Source of the DNA: Winogradskyella arenosi
Lineage (GTDB): Bacteria; Bacteroidota; Bacteroidia; Flavobacteriales; Flavobacteriaceae
Direction of reading: 5' to 3'
Assembly (NCBI RefSeq): GCF_003337305.1
Contig: NZ_QPJO01000003.1
Location: forward strand, 186,001 to 250,000
DNA length: 64,000 nucleotides
The position numbers were made by a program, and so were the translations under genes. The notes under the pieces were generated by a model. The model was given only the letters and a program-made list of their open reading frames with translations. It was not told the origin of the DNA and ran no database searches. This document shows, one piece after another, positions 38,512-47,142 of this stretch. The first letter of the stretch is position 1; each line of letters starts with the position of its first letter.

Positions 38512-38808
38512 ATGATCAAAAAATCTACAAAAATGATGACAGTATTATTTGCTGTATCAATGTTATTAACTTCTTGTTATTCTTATACCTCTGTAGTAGG
38601 AAATGGAGCACAAGGAAATAGTAAAACAACAGCATGGAACCATTATGTAATTTACGGTTTAGCACCTGTTGGAGTTTCTAATTCTAAGCAGATGGCTGAT
38701 GGTGCGGAAAATTATACAGTACACACAAGACAATCTTTTGTGAATGGGTTAGTTTCTGCAATTACATTTGGAATTTATACACCTACTACAACTACAGTTA
38801 CTAAATAA
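38512..38808 (+). CDS. Bor-family small lipoprotein
   Basis: A 98-residue lipoprotein. The signal ends SMLLTSCYSY (lipobox). The body carries the Bor/Lambda_Bor signature: HYVIYGLAPVG near the middle, then ADGAENYTVHTRQSFVNGLVSAITFGIYTP, close to the phage lambda Bor pattern. In lambda lysogens Bor is an outer-membrane lipoprotein linked to serum survival; homologues occur widely on bacterial chromosomes with unknown roles. Confident on family, not on function. Confidence 0.85.
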   Translation: MIKKSTKMMTVLFAVSMLLTSCYSYTSVVGNGAQGNSKTTAWNHYVIYGLAPVGVSNSKQMADGAENYTVHTRQSFVNGLVSAITFGIYTPTTTTVTK

Positions 38809-38821
38809 ATTATTTTTCATG

Positions 38822-38857
38822 AAAAGAGTTTGTTAATTTATTTTTCAAACTCTTTTT
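38822..38857 (+). terminator. Terminator of the Bor-like gene
   Basis: Stem AAAGAGTTTG/CAAACTCTTT with a 13-nt AT-rich loop and a following T-run, just before the next small gene. Confidence 0.75.
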
Positions 38858-38870
38858 ATTTCTAATGCTT

Positions 38871-39074
38871 ATGAAAAAAATATGCTTTTATTTTGCTTTA
38901 ATCATTTCTATTTTGTTGGTCATAAATATTGCTGACATTATAATTTCAGATTTTAACAGGCTTACAGAATATGGCTATGGTTTTTTAACCGGAAAAGTAA
39001 TATTATTAATGTTGTTTTGCATCTTAGCATTTTTAACTAGAAAACATAACAACACATCACAAAACACATTTTAA
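38871..39074 (+). CDS. Small two-helix membrane protein
   Basis: A 67-residue protein (an alternative ATG lies two codons earlier) with two hydrophobic segments, ICFYFALIISILLVINIADIII and GKVILLMLFCILAFL, and a polar C-terminus. It begins right after the terminator of the Bor-like gene, so expression would need read-through or a promoter inside that hairpin region. No family recognised; it could be a real small gene or a chance frame. Confidence 0.5.
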   Translation: MKKICFYFALIISILLVINIADIIISDFNRLTEYGYGFLTGKVILLMLFCILAFLTRKHNNTSQNTF

Positions 39075-39114
39075 ACAGCTGCTTTATCCACTTTATTTAT
39101 CAGCACTTTAGGTC

Positions 39115-40353
39115 TTAATTCCCTTTATTTTTAGCCTCAATCCATTTACTCATATATTTGGTACTTTGCATAGACTGATGTCTTAATAACTGACCTATAA
39201 AATTATTTTCGCGATGGGCCTCTAAATTTATAGACAAGCTATTCATACGTTGCTTAAACAACTCATAAAACTCAGCATCATTAAACCGTTCGTTAATAAT
39301 ACTAAAACCATTGTCCTGTTGTTTTACCCAAGTTTGAGGATGGGTATAAAGCGCAACAGCCTTGTTGGCAAATACCTCTGGATTATCTTCTACAAATCCA
39401 TTACAGTCTAAATCACCAAACATCCCTTCCGCTGCAATTGAAGTCATTGCGCAAGGCGTTCCATTTTGCATGGCATCCACCAGTTTGCCTTTTAGCCCAG
39501 CACCAAACCGTAAGGCCGCCAAACACACCCTTGCGGTTTTCATCACCGAAGTCACCTCATTAGCAAAGCCTTTGATATAAAATCCGTCTTTAGGTTTATG
39601 AAGTTGTGTGACTTTCTGCGATTCATAAGCCCCATAAATATGCAATTCGGCTTTAGGTAATTGTCGGCGTATTAATGGCCAAATTGCTTGCTTTAAATAC
39701 AAAACCGCATCATAATTGGGGGCATGAAGAAAATTTCCTATCGTTACAAAGTGCGTTCTTTCTTCAAAAGTAGGTAAGGTATTAATCTGTTCTTCAGAAA
39801 TTGGTTTGAGTAAAAAAGGAAGGTAACACAATAAGCTCTGGTCAATATTAAACTGGTGCGTTAAGATTTCAATTTCAGCTTCAGAAATCATAAGACTTAG
39901 ATCGCAACGGTAAATACTCGCTATTTCTCGTTTCGTAATCTCATTTTGTAAGCTTGAAAACGTGACAGCCTCCTTCTTTTTTAGCGCTTGTTCCCTAGCC
40001 TTTCGCAAGCCGTGAAAATCTTCAGTATCTAAGACACGGATCGCTTCAGGACAATGTTCTATAATTCGCCATCCGTATTGTTCTTCCGTCATAAAGCGAT
40101 CGAACAAAACCACATCAGGTTTCAGCGTCTGAACAAAGGAATCAAAAGACGCGTCATTTAATAAAATAGCATGTGTCTCAACATGGATCTGTTCAAGATT
40201 AAACGTATTTTCAGATTGCTTTGCCGCGGAAGCAAAAGTGACTGTAAAACCTTGTTGTTGAAATTGATTGATGAGTTGTAAAATACGACTTCCGGCCGCA
40301 GAACTTTTAGGTTCTGGCCATACAAAACCGATAACGAGTAATTTTTTATTCAT
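39115..40353 (-). CDS. GT-B glycosyltransferase (group 1-like)
   Basis: A 412-residue cytoplasmic glycosyltransferase. The start at MNKKLLVIGFVWPEP is chosen because the upstream extension (38 codons) is not family-like and overlaps the preceding gene. The N-terminal Rossmann half includes AAGSRILQLINQF; the C-terminal half has TIGNFLHAPNYDAVLYLK, GFANEVTSVMKTARVCLAALRFGAGLKGKLVDAMQNGTPCAMT, the nucleotide-sugar site seen in GT4-type enzymes. The acceptor, probably a surface polysaccharide or glycoprotein, is unknown. Confidence 0.85.
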   Translation of the reverse strand: MNKKLLVIGFVWPEPKSSAAGSRILQLINQFQQQGFTVTFASAAKQSENTFNLEQIHVETHAILLNDASFDSFVQTLKPDVVLFDRFMTEEQYGWRIIEHCPEAIRVLDTEDFHGLRKAREQALKKKEAVTFSSLQNEITKREIASIYRCDLSLMISEAEIEILTHQFNIDQSLLCYLPFLLKPISEEQINTLPTFEERTHFVTIGNFLHAPNYDAVLYLKQAIWPLIRRQLPKAELHIYGAYESQKVTQLHKPKDGFYIKGFANEVTSVMKTARVCLAALRFGAGLKGKLVDAMQNGTPCAMTSIAAEGMFGDLDCNGFVEDNPEVFANKAVALYTHPQTWVKQQDNGFSIINERFNDAEFYELFKQRMNSLSINLEAHRENNFIGQLLRHQSMQSTKYMSKWIEAKNKGN

Positions 40354-40415
40354 GTAAAAGGTAAAAATCGTCGTGAGAAGCTCTAAATAATAAACTTCAT
40401 AAGAGCATTTAAATA

Positions 40416-40889
40416 TTATTGAGGGCCTTCCAAAAGCACATATTTTAAGCGTACATTTTCTGCCCACTTAATAATCAAATCTATTTGTTCTTCAGAGAGT
40501 TTTGCCTCAGAATGTACCCAAGTATAAGACGGTAATGGCATTTCTTTGGCCTCTACCATTTCAATTAATTCTTCTAATTTATGGTCTTTTTTCTTTGCGG
40601 AATAGTCATCCCAAAGCGACAAATTTAAATGTTTCATCCCATCTTTAACATGGCTATCTAACCAATAGTTTACCGGGGTGATCTCACTATACCATGGGTA
40701 GTTAGTGCTTTCACTATGACAATCCATACACGCTTGATTTAAAATGGTTTTAACTGCTGTAGACGGATTCGTGTCTTTATAAAAGGGCTCTAAACTACTT
40801 ATATCCCCTTTATTTTTTGCAGGGCCAAAAAACTGTGCTAACCCAACAACCACTAGAAATAAAATTCCAATCTTTTTAATGCGCTTCAT
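40416..40889 (-). CDS. Haem-binding domain (PF14376-type) protein
   Basis: A 157-residue exported protein with an N-terminal hydrophobic anchor (IGILFLVVVGLAQFF). The single c-type haem motif CMDCHS is followed by ESTNYPWYSEITPVNYWLDSHV, the Haem_bd signature. It should be a periplasmic monohaem cytochrome-like protein. The redox partner is unknown. It starts 38 bp from the divergent HEAT-like gene. Confidence 0.88.
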   Translation of the reverse strand: MKRIKKIGILFLVVVGLAQFFGPAKNKGDISSLEPFYKDTNPSTAVKTILNQACMDCHSESTNYPWYSEITPVNYWLDSHVKDGMKHLNLSLWDDYSAKKKDHKLEELIEMVEAKEMPLPSYTWVHSEAKLSEEQIDLIIKWAENVRLKYVLLEGPQ

Positions 40890-40927
40890 TTTTATTAGTT
40901 TTAAGGTTCTAAATTAAGATTTTTATC

Positions 40928-41497
40928 GTGACCAAAGCCCAACTCTATAAAGAATTAAATTATGTAAATCACTCCCGAGAAAAACGTCTCTATTACGCCA
41001 ACTTGTTGATTTCTAATCCTGAGTTGGTTAGTCCGCTTTTAGAGATTCTTTTTAAGGTAGACGATAAAATCTCTTGTAGAGCGGCTTGGGTTTTAGAATT
41101 TATGTGTAGCCAAAGTATTCCTCATTTAATTCCGCATCTCGATACATTTACGCAAGGCATCCACAAGGTACATCTAGATTCTGCCGTACGTCCCGTGGCC
41201 AAAGTCTGTGAATACTTGGTAAAAGCCATTTACGAAAACCCTAAAAGTGTAATCGCTTTGCAAATCACTGAAGTCCATAAAGAAAAGATAATAGAAGCCT
41301 GTTTTGATTGGATGATTAATGATGAAAAAGTAGCGCCCAAGGCTTATGCCATGCAGAGTTTATATTTATTAGGCCAAGATTACGATTGGATCCACCCAGA
41401 ACTTGCACTTATTTTAGAACGCGATTTTGCCTCACAAAGTGCGGGTTACAAAGCGAGAGCACGCTCTATCCTTAAAAAAATAAAAACCAAAGCCTAA
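40928..41497 (+). CDS. HEAT-repeat-like protein upstream of purB
   Basis: A 189-residue all-helical cytoplasmic protein, GTG start, with repeating helix pairs (LLEILFKVDDKISCRAAWVLEFM, WMINDEKVAPKAYAMQSLYLLG) that resemble HEAT/ARM units. Proteins like this often sit upstream of purB in flavobacteria and are sometimes mislabelled adenylosuccinate lyase, but it lacks any lyase motif. Function unknown. Confidence 0.7.
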   Translation: MTKAQLYKELNYVNHSREKRLYYANLLISNPELVSPLLEILFKVDDKISCRAAWVLEFMCSQSIPHLIPHLDTFTQGIHKVHLDSAVRPVAKVCEYLVKAIYENPKSVIALQITEVHKEKIIEACFDWMINDEKVAPKAYAMQSLYLLGQDYDWIHPELALILERDFASQSAGYKARARSILKKIKTKA

Positions 41498-41596
41498 AAC
41501 GAATACCGCCAAAAGCAGCAATATCTTGAAATTAAAGGCCCGAAAAAAAGCCGTGCTTTACTCTAGATCTATACCGCATTTTTCAATGGAGTTTCT

Positions 41597-41604
41597 TATA
41601 TTTG
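41597..41604 (+). promoter_or_regulatory. Promoter -7 box of purB
   Basis: TATATTTG, a full match to TAnnTTTG, 24 bp upstream of the purB ATG. Confidence 0.7.
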
Positions 41605-41627
41605 ACGCTTCTAAAAAATCAATATAA

Positions 41628-42971
41628 ATGGCACTTTCCGCACTTAATGCAATCTCACCAATCGATGGTCGATACCGATCTAAAGTTGAAAAATTAAAAG
41701 ATTATTTCTCTGAAGAAGCACTTATTAAATATCGTGTTTTAGTAGAAATTGAATACTTTATCGCACTTTGTGAATTACCCTTACCTCAATTAGAACCGGT
41801 TTCAGCTTCTGTTTTTGAAGATTTAAGAGCGATTTATAAAAATTTTACAGCTGAGGATGCTCAGGCTATTAAAGACATTGAAAAAGTAACCAATCATGAT
41901 GTAAAAGCGGTTGAATACTTTATTAAAGATAAGTTTGATGCCTTAGACCTTGCGGCTTACAAGGAGTTTATCCACTTCGGATTAACCTCTCAAGACATTA
42001 ACAATACCGCAATTCCTTTAAGTATTAAGGAGGCGATGAATGACGTTTATGTTCCTGAATATTTAGCCTTATTAGAAAAGATTGAAGGTTTGGCTACAGA
42101 ATGGGCAGACATCCCAATGTTGGCAAGAACCCATGGTCAACCTGCTTCACCAACACGTTTAGGTAAAGAAATCAGTGTATTTTCTGCACGATTAAAAGAG
42201 CAGTTTAATTTATTAAATGATGTTCCTAGTGCGGCTAAATTTGGTGGTGCAACAGGAAATTTTAATGCGCATAAAGTGGCTTACCCAAATATAGATTGGA
42301 AGGCTTTCGGAACACGCTTTGTTCAAGAAAAACTAGGTTTACAACACTCGTTTCCAACAACGCAGATAGAACATTACGATCATGCAGCAGCTTTATTTGA
42401 TGGACTAAAACGTATTAATACCATTATCATAGATTTAGATAGAGATATCTGGACCTACGTTTCTATGGATTACTTCAAACAAAAAATTAAAGCAGGTGAA
42501 GTTGGAAGTTCTGCAATGCCTCATAAAGTGAATCCTATTGATTTTGAAAATAGTGAAGGAAATTTAGGGATTGCTAATGCAATTTTTGAACACTTATCGG
42601 CTAAACTTCCTATTTCTAGATTACAACGTGATTTAACGGATAGTACGGTTTTAAGAAATGTAGGGGTTCCTTTTGGACATACACTTATTGGATTTAAATC
42701 GACTTTAAAAGGTTTAGATAAATTATTATTGAATGCCTCTAAATTTGCACAAGACTTAGAGAACAATTGGGCTGTGGTTGCAGAAGCAATTCAGACTATA
42801 TTAAGACGTGAGAGTTACCCTAATCCTTATGAAGCTTTAAAAGGATTAACAAGAACAAACGAAGCTATCACTCAAAGTTCTATATCAAATTTTATTGATA
42901 CCTTAGAGGTTTCTGATACGATTAAAGCGGAATTAAAAGCTATTACGCCAAGTAATTATACAGGAATATAA
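41628..42971 (+). CDS. purB: Adenylosuccinate lyase
   Basis: A fumarase-superfamily enzyme of purine biosynthesis, 447 residues, that cleaves SAICAR and adenylosuccinate with release of fumarate. The N-terminus SALNAISPIDGRYRSKVEKL, the segment ARTHGQPASPTRLGKE with the catalytic His, and the signature loop GSSAMPHKVNPIDFENSEGN are all present. The length is that of the E. coli-type enzyme. Confidence 0.98.
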   Translation: MALSALNAISPIDGRYRSKVEKLKDYFSEEALIKYRVLVEIEYFIALCELPLPQLEPVSASVFEDLRAIYKNFTAEDAQAIKDIEKVTNHDVKAVEYFIKDKFDALDLAAYKEFIHFGLTSQDINNTAIPLSIKEAMNDVYVPEYLALLEKIEGLATEWADIPMLARTHGQPASPTRLGKEISVFSARLKEQFNLLNDVPSAAKFGGATGNFNAHKVAYPNIDWKAFGTRFVQEKLGLQHSFPTTQIEHYDHAAALFDGLKRINTIIIDLDRDIWTYVSMDYFKQKIKAGEVGSSAMPHKVNPIDFENSEGNLGIANAIFEHLSAKLPISRLQRDLTDSTVLRNVGVPFGHTLIGFKSTLKGLDKLLLNASKFAQDLENNWAVVAEAIQTILRRESYPNPYEALKGLTRTNEAITQSSISNFIDTLEVSDTIKAELKAITPSNYTGI

Positions 42972-42983
42972 GTGTTATAAACC

Positions 42984-43214
42984 ATGTTGAAATTCATTCC
43001 TAAAACGACAGACACTATTGTCTTAACCCTTGTCACCTTGCTTACTATCGGTGTTTTTACCGCTGGACTTTGGGATGTCCTTGACTATATTATTGTTAAG
43101 GTTGTACTGGTAATTAGTTTTGGAACGCTTTTCTTTATGGCTTGTTATTATGCCATAAAAAATGATGTTATAGAAAATCGTCTTGAGGAAACCCCTCAAG
43201 ACGATTTAAATTAA
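42984..43214 (+). CDS. Small membrane protein
   Basis: A 76-residue protein with two transmembrane segments (TIVLTLVTLLTIGVFTAGLW and VVLVISFGTLFFMACYYAI) and an acidic C-terminal tail. It follows purB by 12 bp and is probably co-transcribed. No family recognised. Confidence 0.65.
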   Translation: MLKFIPKTTDTIVLTLVTLLTIGVFTAGLWDVLDYIIVKVVLVISFGTLFFMACYYAIKNDVIENRLEETPQDDLN

Positions 43215-43252
43215 TGGGGTTCTAAGTCCGCAGATAAGCGTTAAAGTTTTAA

Positions 43253-43798
43253 TTATTTAAAGAATTCTGTTAGGCCTTTTAATTGTTCTTCTTCAAAACT
43301 AGCCTTATCCAATACAGAACGCAAAGCCATAAGTTTTTTGGCATTCATCTCATTACCTAATACTCTTGCTACTATAAATCCTTTATTATTGGCATTTCCG
43401 AAGAGCACAAGTTCATCAATAGCATCTACCTCTCCTAAAAATTTAATTACAAATTTTCCATCCTTAGCATTCCCACCTCTCATTAACTCATCATATTTAG
43501 GATCTTTTAAAATGGTTTTTACCTTAGCTAATTCTAATTTATAAGCCTCATCTTCCGTATTATCAATTGAAAAGGTTAAGACATTGAGTTTATCAACCGA
43601 ATTGTAAGCTTCTTCTTGCGTGTCTGTTAAAGTTATATTTTCAACATTTAAAAAACTTTTAGGCACATCAAAGGTGGCAAAGCCAGGCTCTAATTCATGA
43701 TCTACAAAATAAGTTTGTAAAGTAGGCTTTTGATTACAGCTGGTAAAAGCCGTAACCAAAAGCAACATAACTATTGATTTTTTGATTGATTGTATCAT
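43253..43798 (-). CDS. DUF4252 lipoprotein
   Basis: A 181-residue predicted lipoprotein: signal ends LVTAFTSCNQ. The body (SVDKLNVLTFSIDNTEDEAYKLELAKVKTILKDPKYDELMRGGNAKDGKFVIKFLG) matches the DUF4252 pattern and is a diverged relative of the next gene. Last gene of an operon led by an ECF sigma factor. Function unknown; envelope-related by location. Confidence 0.82.
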   Translation of the reverse strand: MIQSIKKSIVMLLLVTAFTSCNQKPTLQTYFVDHELEPGFATFDVPKSFLNVENITLTDTQEEAYNSVDKLNVLTFSIDNTEDEAYKLELAKVKTILKDPKYDELMRGGNAKDGKFVIKFLGEVDAIDELVLFGNANNKGFIVARVLGNEMNAKKLMALRSVLDKASFEEEQLKGLTEFFK

Positions 43799-43806
43799 TT
43801 GATTAT

Positions 43807-44379
43807 TTATTTTTTATTACCAACTTTCTTTAATTGCTCCCCACCAGGAATGTCCATTTTACCGGTAATGTTAGAGATTTCTCTTAAATCAATATCTCCA
43901 GTCAAAGACAATACAACGGTTTCAAAAACACGTTTCTCTCCATTAATTTCAATTTCAGAACCTTCGGTTAATTTTTTTAAACCTGTCATATACATCAACA
44001 GTTCTTTTACATGGTTTTCGTCATTACCTTCTTTTACGTAAAACTTTACGGTTTGGTCACCGTCTTTAAAACGCATTAACTCTTCAAGTTTAGTAGAATT
44101 TAAATAAGACTCTACCGTTGCTTTCATATCGGCTGACACTTTATCATTTCCGGTAGTAAAGACTTTAAGACCCGTTATTTTCTTAACCATCTCTAAAGAC
44201 TTTTGTTCTTCCGGATCATCTAAATCAATATCAATACTGGCTAACATTCTAAACATCTTCTGATTGATTACAAAAGAAGTGACTTCCTCATTGTCTTCAA
44301 ATTTATCGAATATCCCCTGAGCAAACGTCAATACGGGAGTCAATAAAAAGGCGGTGATGATTACTAATTTTTTACTCAT
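43807..44379 (-). CDS. DUF4252 exported protein
   Basis: A 190-residue exported protein. The start at MSKKLVIITAFLL is preferred because it gives a clean signal peptide ending LTFAQ; an upstream Met 13 codons earlier is also possible. The DUF4252 body includes GLKVFTTGNDKVSADMKATVESYL and LEELMRFKDGDQTVKFYVKEG. It shares its pattern with the next gene in the operon, indicating an old duplication. Confidence 0.85.
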   Translation of the reverse strand: MSKKLVIITAFLLTPVLTFAQGIFDKFEDNEEVTSFVINQKMFRMLASIDIDLDDPEEQKSLEMVKKITGLKVFTTGNDKVSADMKATVESYLNSTKLEELMRFKDGDQTVKFYVKEGNDENHVKELLMYMTGLKKLTEGSEIEINGEKRVFETVVLSLTGDIDLREISNITGKMDIPGGEQLKKVGNKK

Positions 44380-44431
44380 GCTGATTCTATGATTTAAATA
44401 TTGGTGAAAATTTTTCATGATTTCTAATGTT

Positions 44432-44923
44432 TTAATGGGACTTGTTTTTTAAAATTTTGTTTGTAATAGTACTAAATGTTCCTAGCTTACTGGCTTGTTG
44501 CACACCTTCTTCGATGTTCTCGCCTACCAAAGCTAGATTTGTTAATTGTGATTTTCCTTCATGCATGCCTATAGAAATTAAACTAAAAGCCTCCATGGTT
44601 TGGTTATAGACCAATTGTGCTTCTTGTTTTTCTTTTTCTGTAGGTCCCATAAAATTTGGTACCACTAAACCAAGTATAAGAACGGCAACGGCTGCGACAG
44701 AAATCCATGGATACAATGAAGTTTTCTTAGATTTTAATGGAACGTCTTTCGTGTACTGTTCTTTTTTAGATTCTGAAAAGTATTGAAACATGGGTTTATA
44801 AGCCTCAAATTGTGGTGCAACATCATCGCTATTGAAGTAGGCTTTTAGCTGCGCTTCTTCTTGTAGAGAGGTTTCTGCATTGAGATACTTTTCTATTAAT
44901 TTCTCTATATTATTTAATACCAT
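44432..44923 (-). CDS. Putative anti-sigma factor-like membrane protein
   Basis: A 163-residue protein with a cytoplasmic N-terminal part (EKYLNAETSLQEEAQLKAYF, as in many anti-sigma N-terminal domains), one transmembrane helix (YPWISVAAVAVLILGLVVP) and a periplasmic C-terminal part. Its start overlaps the stop of the sigma gene by 14 bp, the normal layout for an anti-sigma partner. No named family was recognised, so the role rests on position and topology. Confidence 0.7.
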   Translation of the reverse strand: MVLNNIEKLIEKYLNAETSLQEEAQLKAYFNSDDVAPQFEAYKPMFQYFSESKKEQYTKDVPLKSKKTSLYPWISVAAVAVLILGLVVPNFMGPTEKEKQEAQLVYNQTMEAFSLISIGMHEGKSQLTNLALVGENIEEGVQQASKLGTFSTITNKILKNKSH

Positions 44924-45419
44924 ATTGATGTGTATTAGTTAATTTTTCTCTAATTGTTTTTCGTGCTCTAGACAAATTCACCCGAACTGCTGTTTCATTC
45001 ATATCTAACATCTCGGCGATTTCAGAAAAATCATAGGCTTCAATATCTCTTAACTGCACAATAATTTTTTGTTGTTCTGGCAGGGCTTCCATAATTTTAG
45101 ACACCCAATCTACACTATCCTTGGCTTCAACTTGCTTTTGTAAGGACGTATGGTCATCGGTATAATTACTATGAACAATTTTTAGATTAGACGCTTGCTT
45201 CGATTTTAGGCGGTCTAAACAAAAATTCTTTGTCATCGTCATGCTAAAGGCTTCCACATTTTTATACTCCCCAATCTTTTTACTATTGTTCCATAATTTC
45301 AACAATATTTCTTGCGTGGCGTCTTCTGCTTCTTCACGAGATACGAGTAATCGTTTCGCTAAACGAAATACTTTATCCTTAAAGGGCATTACTAAGCTTA
45401 CAAAATCTGCTTGGTTCAT
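44910..45419 (-). CDS. ECF RNA polymerase sigma factor
   Basis: A 169-residue extracytoplasmic-function sigma factor. Region 2 (VFRLAKRLLVSREEAEDATQEILLKLW) binds the -10 element and core polymerase; region 4 (LPEQQKIIVQLRDIEAYDFSEIAEMLDMNETAVRVNLSRARKTIREKL) binds -35. It heads an operon with a membrane protein and two DUF4252 proteins. Confidence 0.95.
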   Translation of the reverse strand: MNQADFVSLVMPFKDKVFRLAKRLLVSREEAEDATQEILLKLWNNSKKIGEYKNVEAFSMTMTKNFCLDRLKSKQASNLKIVHSNYTDDHTSLQKQVEAKDSVDWVSKIMEALPEQQKIIVQLRDIEAYDFSEIAEMLDMNETAVRVNLSRARKTIREKLTNTHQYGIK

Positions 45420-45607
45420 GTTGTGGTTAAATTGGTTGGTCTCATCATTTTTACATGATACAAAGTCCTATTTAAGGCCTTCTATCTTTACGACGACCCA
45501 GTTCAGCATTTGTTACAAAGTTTTTTTATTTATAATAATGTCAGTAAATTTAGAGTTTTACTTCTAAGCTTGTAAGAGGGCTCCAAAAAAAAAGAAAAAT
45601 TGAAAAT

Positions 45608-47029
45608 ATGAAAAAGCTAAAAGTTTTATTACTCACTTGCCTTATTGGTTTTAGTGCCAGCAGTTGTTTTGATGACATGGACGACAACATCGTTTCTAGC
45701 GTAGAAATTAAGGACTTTATATGGAAAAGCATGAATTATGTTTATTTGTATAAGTCTGAAATTCCAGACTTAGCCGATGACCGCTTTACCTCCTCTTCTG
45801 AATATGTCGATTATTTAGACAGTTATAGCTCGCCTGAAGACTTATTTGCTTCCTTAAAATACCTACCTACAGAAGTGGATAGATTTAGCGGAATTTACAG
45901 CAATTACTATGACCTTCAAAATTTATTATCGGGGACCACACTTAGCAACGGCATGGAATACAATCTGTATTACGTTCCAGGTAGTCAAACCGAAGTCTTC
46001 GGGGTTATCACTTTAGTTTTGGCCAATAGTCCAGCAGAAAGTTTAGGATTGCAACGTGGGCAAATTTTTAGAGCGATTAATGGTGAAAACCTAAGTATTA
46101 ACAACTATACAACGCTATTAAGTGCCACCTCCTATACGCTTAATTTTGCAGATTATGATGATAATGGTACTACCGAAACTACAGATGACGATACCCTAAG
46201 TTTATCTAACGTCAATGCCAGTTTAACAAAAGTGAGCTATACTGAAAACCCTGTGCATAAAACTGAAATCTTAACTATTGGTGGTTCTACCGTAGGTTAT
46301 CTTATGTATAACGGCTTTACCAGTGATTTTGATAACCAGCTGAATGCTGCTTTTGGCGAATTTAATGCGGCGGGAATTAGTGATCTTATCGTCGATTTAC
46401 GCTATAATGGCGGTGGATCTGTGCAAACAGCCGCTTATTTAGGAAGTATGGTAACCGGGCAGTTTACAGGACAAGTGTACTCTAAACTGTTTTATAATGA
46501 AAATTTAGCCAATAATGATACAGACTACCTCTTTACTAATACCATTAATGGCGGCGGAAGTATTAATAGTGTTAACCTTTCTCGTGTTTATGTGCTCACC
46601 TCAGAACGAGGAACGGCCTCGGCTAGTGAACTTCTTATAAACAGCTTAAAACCCTATATAGAAGTGGTGGTAATTGGTGAAAACACCGTAGGAAAAACAC
46701 AAGCTTCTAGAACGGTTTACGATTCGCCAACGCTATTTTCAGATACCGAAGCCAATCCTAGTCATACTTATGCCTTACAACCTTTAATTGCTAACTCTAC
46801 TAATGTTGATGAAGAACTGGTGCCTTCAACCGGAATGGTTCCTGATATTTTAATTTCTGAATCGGCAACGAACTTAGGGATACTAGGAGATGTTAATGAG
46901 CCGCTTTTAGCCGAAGCTTTAGCCCATATTTCTGGTTCTGGAAGATCGGTAAATCAACCTGAAGCTGCAGCTCTAAAAACCGTAAAACTGCCAATTTCTG
47001 CTTTAGAACAGGATATGCACATAGATTAA
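45608..47029 (+). CDS. S41-family peptidase lipoprotein
   Basis: A 473-residue C-terminal-processing-type serine protease. The signal ends GFSASSCFDD, a lipobox. An N-terminal helical region, a PDZ-like domain (about residues 105-200, LANSPAESLGLQRGQIFRAINGENL) and the TSPc catalytic domain follow. The catalytic Ser lies in ERGTASASELLIN and the Lys in GENTVGKTQ. It should act in the periplasm on protein tails or misfolded substrates. Confidence 0.92.
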   Translation: MKKLKVLLLTCLIGFSASSCFDDMDDNIVSSVEIKDFIWKSMNYVYLYKSEIPDLADDRFTSSSEYVDYLDSYSSPEDLFASLKYLPTEVDRFSGIYSNYYDLQNLLSGTTLSNGMEYNLYYVPGSQTEVFGVITLVLANSPAESLGLQRGQIFRAINGENLSINNYTTLLSATSYTLNFADYDDNGTTETTDDDTLSLSNVNASLTKVSYTENPVHKTEILTIGGSTVGYLMYNGFTSDFDNQLNAAFGEFNAAGISDLIVDLRYNGGGSVQTAAYLGSMVTGQFTGQVYSKLFYNENLANNDTDYLFTNTINGGGSINSVNLSRVYVLTSERGTASASELLINSLKPYIEVVVIGENTVGKTQASRTVYDSPTLFSDTEANPSHTYALQPLIANSTNVDEELVPSTGMVPDILISESATNLGILGDVNEPLLAEALAHISGSGRSVNQPEAAALKTVKLPISALEQDMHID

Positions 47030-47044
47030 ATAACCAATGAAACT

Positions 47045-47084
47045 AAAAAAAGCCGCTTTTACACCAAGTAAAAGCGGCTTTTTT
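47045..47084. terminator. Bidirectional terminator
   Basis: A perfect 13-bp stem AAGCCGCTTTTAC/GTAAAAGCGGCTT with a 5-nt loop, flanked by A and T runs, between the S41 gene and the convergent BtuG-like gene. Confidence 0.95.
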
Positions 47085-47142
47085 ATATAACACCTCAATT
47101 GCGACACAATACATAGCCAACAATCTGAAGTGGCTTCATTTT

